A DNA stretch of 5,015 nt. Origin: Afipia sp. (GTDB taxonomy: Bacteria > Pseudomonadota > Alphaproteobacteria > Rhizobiales > Xanthobacteraceae). Under the pieces are notes generated by a model. It was not told where the DNA came from and did not search any database. It was given only the letters and a program-made list of their open reading frames with translations. How positions within the stretch are numbered: the first letter of the stretch is position 1; the number at the start of each line of letters is the position of its first letter. This document shows, one piece after another, positions 4,238-5,015 of the stretch. Location of the stretch: contig JAGVII010000775.1 in the NCBI GenBank assembly GCA_020056155.1, positions 1 through 5,015 of the forward strand, in the 5' to 3' direction. A program made the translations under genes and the position numbers.

Positions 4238-5015
4238 ATGTCCGGCCTCGTCAACGCGAACCGCCGCAACTTCCTTCAGGCCGCGGGCACAGGCGCCGCC
4301 GCGCTCGCCGCATCGGGGCTCGGGCTGATCCAGTCCGCCCGCGCACAGACAGCCGCCAGTTCAAATTCATCCGCCGCGCCGGCGCCGATGGGGCCGATCA
4401 AACAGATCAATGCCGGCACGCTGAGTGTCGGCTATTACGAAACGGGGCCCGCCGCCGGCCCCGCCGTGATTCTTCTGCACGGCTGGCCCTACGACATTCA
4501 CAGCTTCATCGAAGTCGCGCCGCTGCTTGCGGCGAAGGGCTATCGCGTGATCGTTCCGCATCTGCGCGGCTACGGCACGACGCGGTTTCTTTCCAGCGAC
4601 ACGCCGCGCAATGGCCAGCAGGCGGTGCTTGCTGTCGATGTCATCGAGCTGATGGATGCGCTGAAGATCCAGAAAGCCGTGGTCGCCGGTTACGACTGGG
4701 GCGCGCGCACCGCCAACATCGTCGCGGCGTTATGGCCGGAGCGCGTCAAGGCGATGGTGTCCGTCAGCGGTTACCTGATTGGCAGCCGCGAAGCCAACAA
4801 GAAGCCGCTGCCGCCGAAGGCAGAGCTGCTCTGGTGGTATCAGTTTTACTTCACCACGGAACGCGGCCGCGCCGGGTATCAGCAGAACACGCACGAGTTC
4901 GCCAAGCTGATCTGGCAGCTCGCGTCGCCGAAGTGGAATTTCAGCGACGAGACCTTTGCGCGCAGCGCAAAGTCGCTCGACAATCCGGATCATGTCGCCA
5001 TCTCGATTCACAACT
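4238..5015 (+). CDS. Tat-exported alpha/beta hydrolase of the epoxide hydrolase/dehalogenase type (3' end outside the window)
   Basis: The frame runs open from ATG 4238 past the window end, giving 259 visible residues. AGGAG (4227-4231) lies six bases upstream. The N-terminus is a twin-arginine signal: N-R-R-N-F-L-Q (8-14), an Ala/Gly-rich hydrophobic stretch (15-31) and a likely cleavage site A-R-A/Q after residue 36, so the enzyme should be exported folded to the periplasm. The alpha/beta hydrolase core follows. L-H-G-W-P (80-84) is the oxyanion-hole strand. G-Y-D-W-G-A (151-156) is the nucleophile elbow with D153, an aspartate as in epoxide hydrolases and haloalkane/haloacetate dehalogenases rather than the serine of esterases. 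The Trp/Tyr-rich stretch at 199-214 is probably in the cap domain. The catalytic His and acid lie beyond the window edge. The substrate is unknown. The 113-bp gap after ohr has no obvious terminator, so it may be read from the ohr promoter, but a promoter of its own is equally possible. Confidence 0.88.
   Translation, partial: MSGLVNANRRNFLQAAGTGAAALAASGLGLIQSARAQTAASSNSSAAPAPMGPIKQINAGTLSVGYYETGPAAGPAVILLHGWPYDIHSFIEVAPLLAAKGYRVIVPHLRGYGTTRFLSSDTPRNGQQAVLAVDVIELMDALKIQKAVVAGYDWGARTANIVAALWPERVKAMVSVSGYLIGSREANKKPLPPKAELLWWYQFYFTTERGRAGYQQNTHEFAKLIWQLASPKWNFSDETFARSAKSLDNPDHVAISIHN

Noticed and set aside
4367..5011. Two minus-strand open frames of 64 and 93 codons (4367-4561 and 4730-5011)
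   Set aside because: Both are antisense to the plus-strand hydrolase, which has a ribosome binding site, a Tat signal and a continuous alpha/beta hydrolase motif order.

Overview
The window looks like ordinary chromosome from a high-GC alphaproteobacterium. The best guess is the Bradyrhizobium/Rhodopseudomonas/Afipia group (Nitrobacteraceae). This rests on strongly GC-biased third codon positions, a soluble class III cyclase of the sort multiplied in rhizobial genomes, and two intergenic palindromic repeats that resemble families I remember as common in that group. The assignment is inference; there is no rRNA or other marker gene here.

Layout, left to right. Positions 1-264 (+) hold the 3' end of a MAPEG-family membrane protein. 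Positions 265-405 separate it from a convergent gene and are largely taken up by a degenerate bipartite inverted repeat. Then come four genes on the minus strand, in transcription order: ohrR, a 1-Cys MarR-family peroxide sensor (3544-3050); a soluble class III adenylate cyclase (2985-1726); an FkbM-type SAM-dependent methyltransferase (1685-882); and a small VOC/glyoxalase-fold protein (795-406). A second palindromic repeat lies between the last two. On the plus strand, divergent from ohrR, are ohr, a thiol peroxidase for organic hydroperoxides (3705-4124), and a Tat-exported alpha/beta hydrolase that runs off the right edge (4238-5015+).

The functional core is the ohrR-ohr pair. Their 160-bp divergent promoter region carries two copies, in inverted orientation, of a 26-bp operator-like sequence (21 of 26 positions identical). 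One lies between the candidate -35 and -10 boxes of ohrR, the other just downstream of the candidate ohr promoter. The expected circuit is that OhrR represses both genes until its single cysteine is oxidised by an organic hydroperoxide. The cyclase starts 64 bp after ohrR with no clear terminator between them, and the methyltransferase follows the cyclase after 40 bp. A peroxide-responsive ohrR-cyclase-fkbM transcript is therefore possible but unproven.

I found no CRISPR array, RNA gene, transposase, toxin-antitoxin pair or defence system. I do not see an undescribed multi-gene system. The points most worth checking are the paired operator, the 1-Cys OhrR with its basic tail, and the possible link between peroxide sensing and cAMP.
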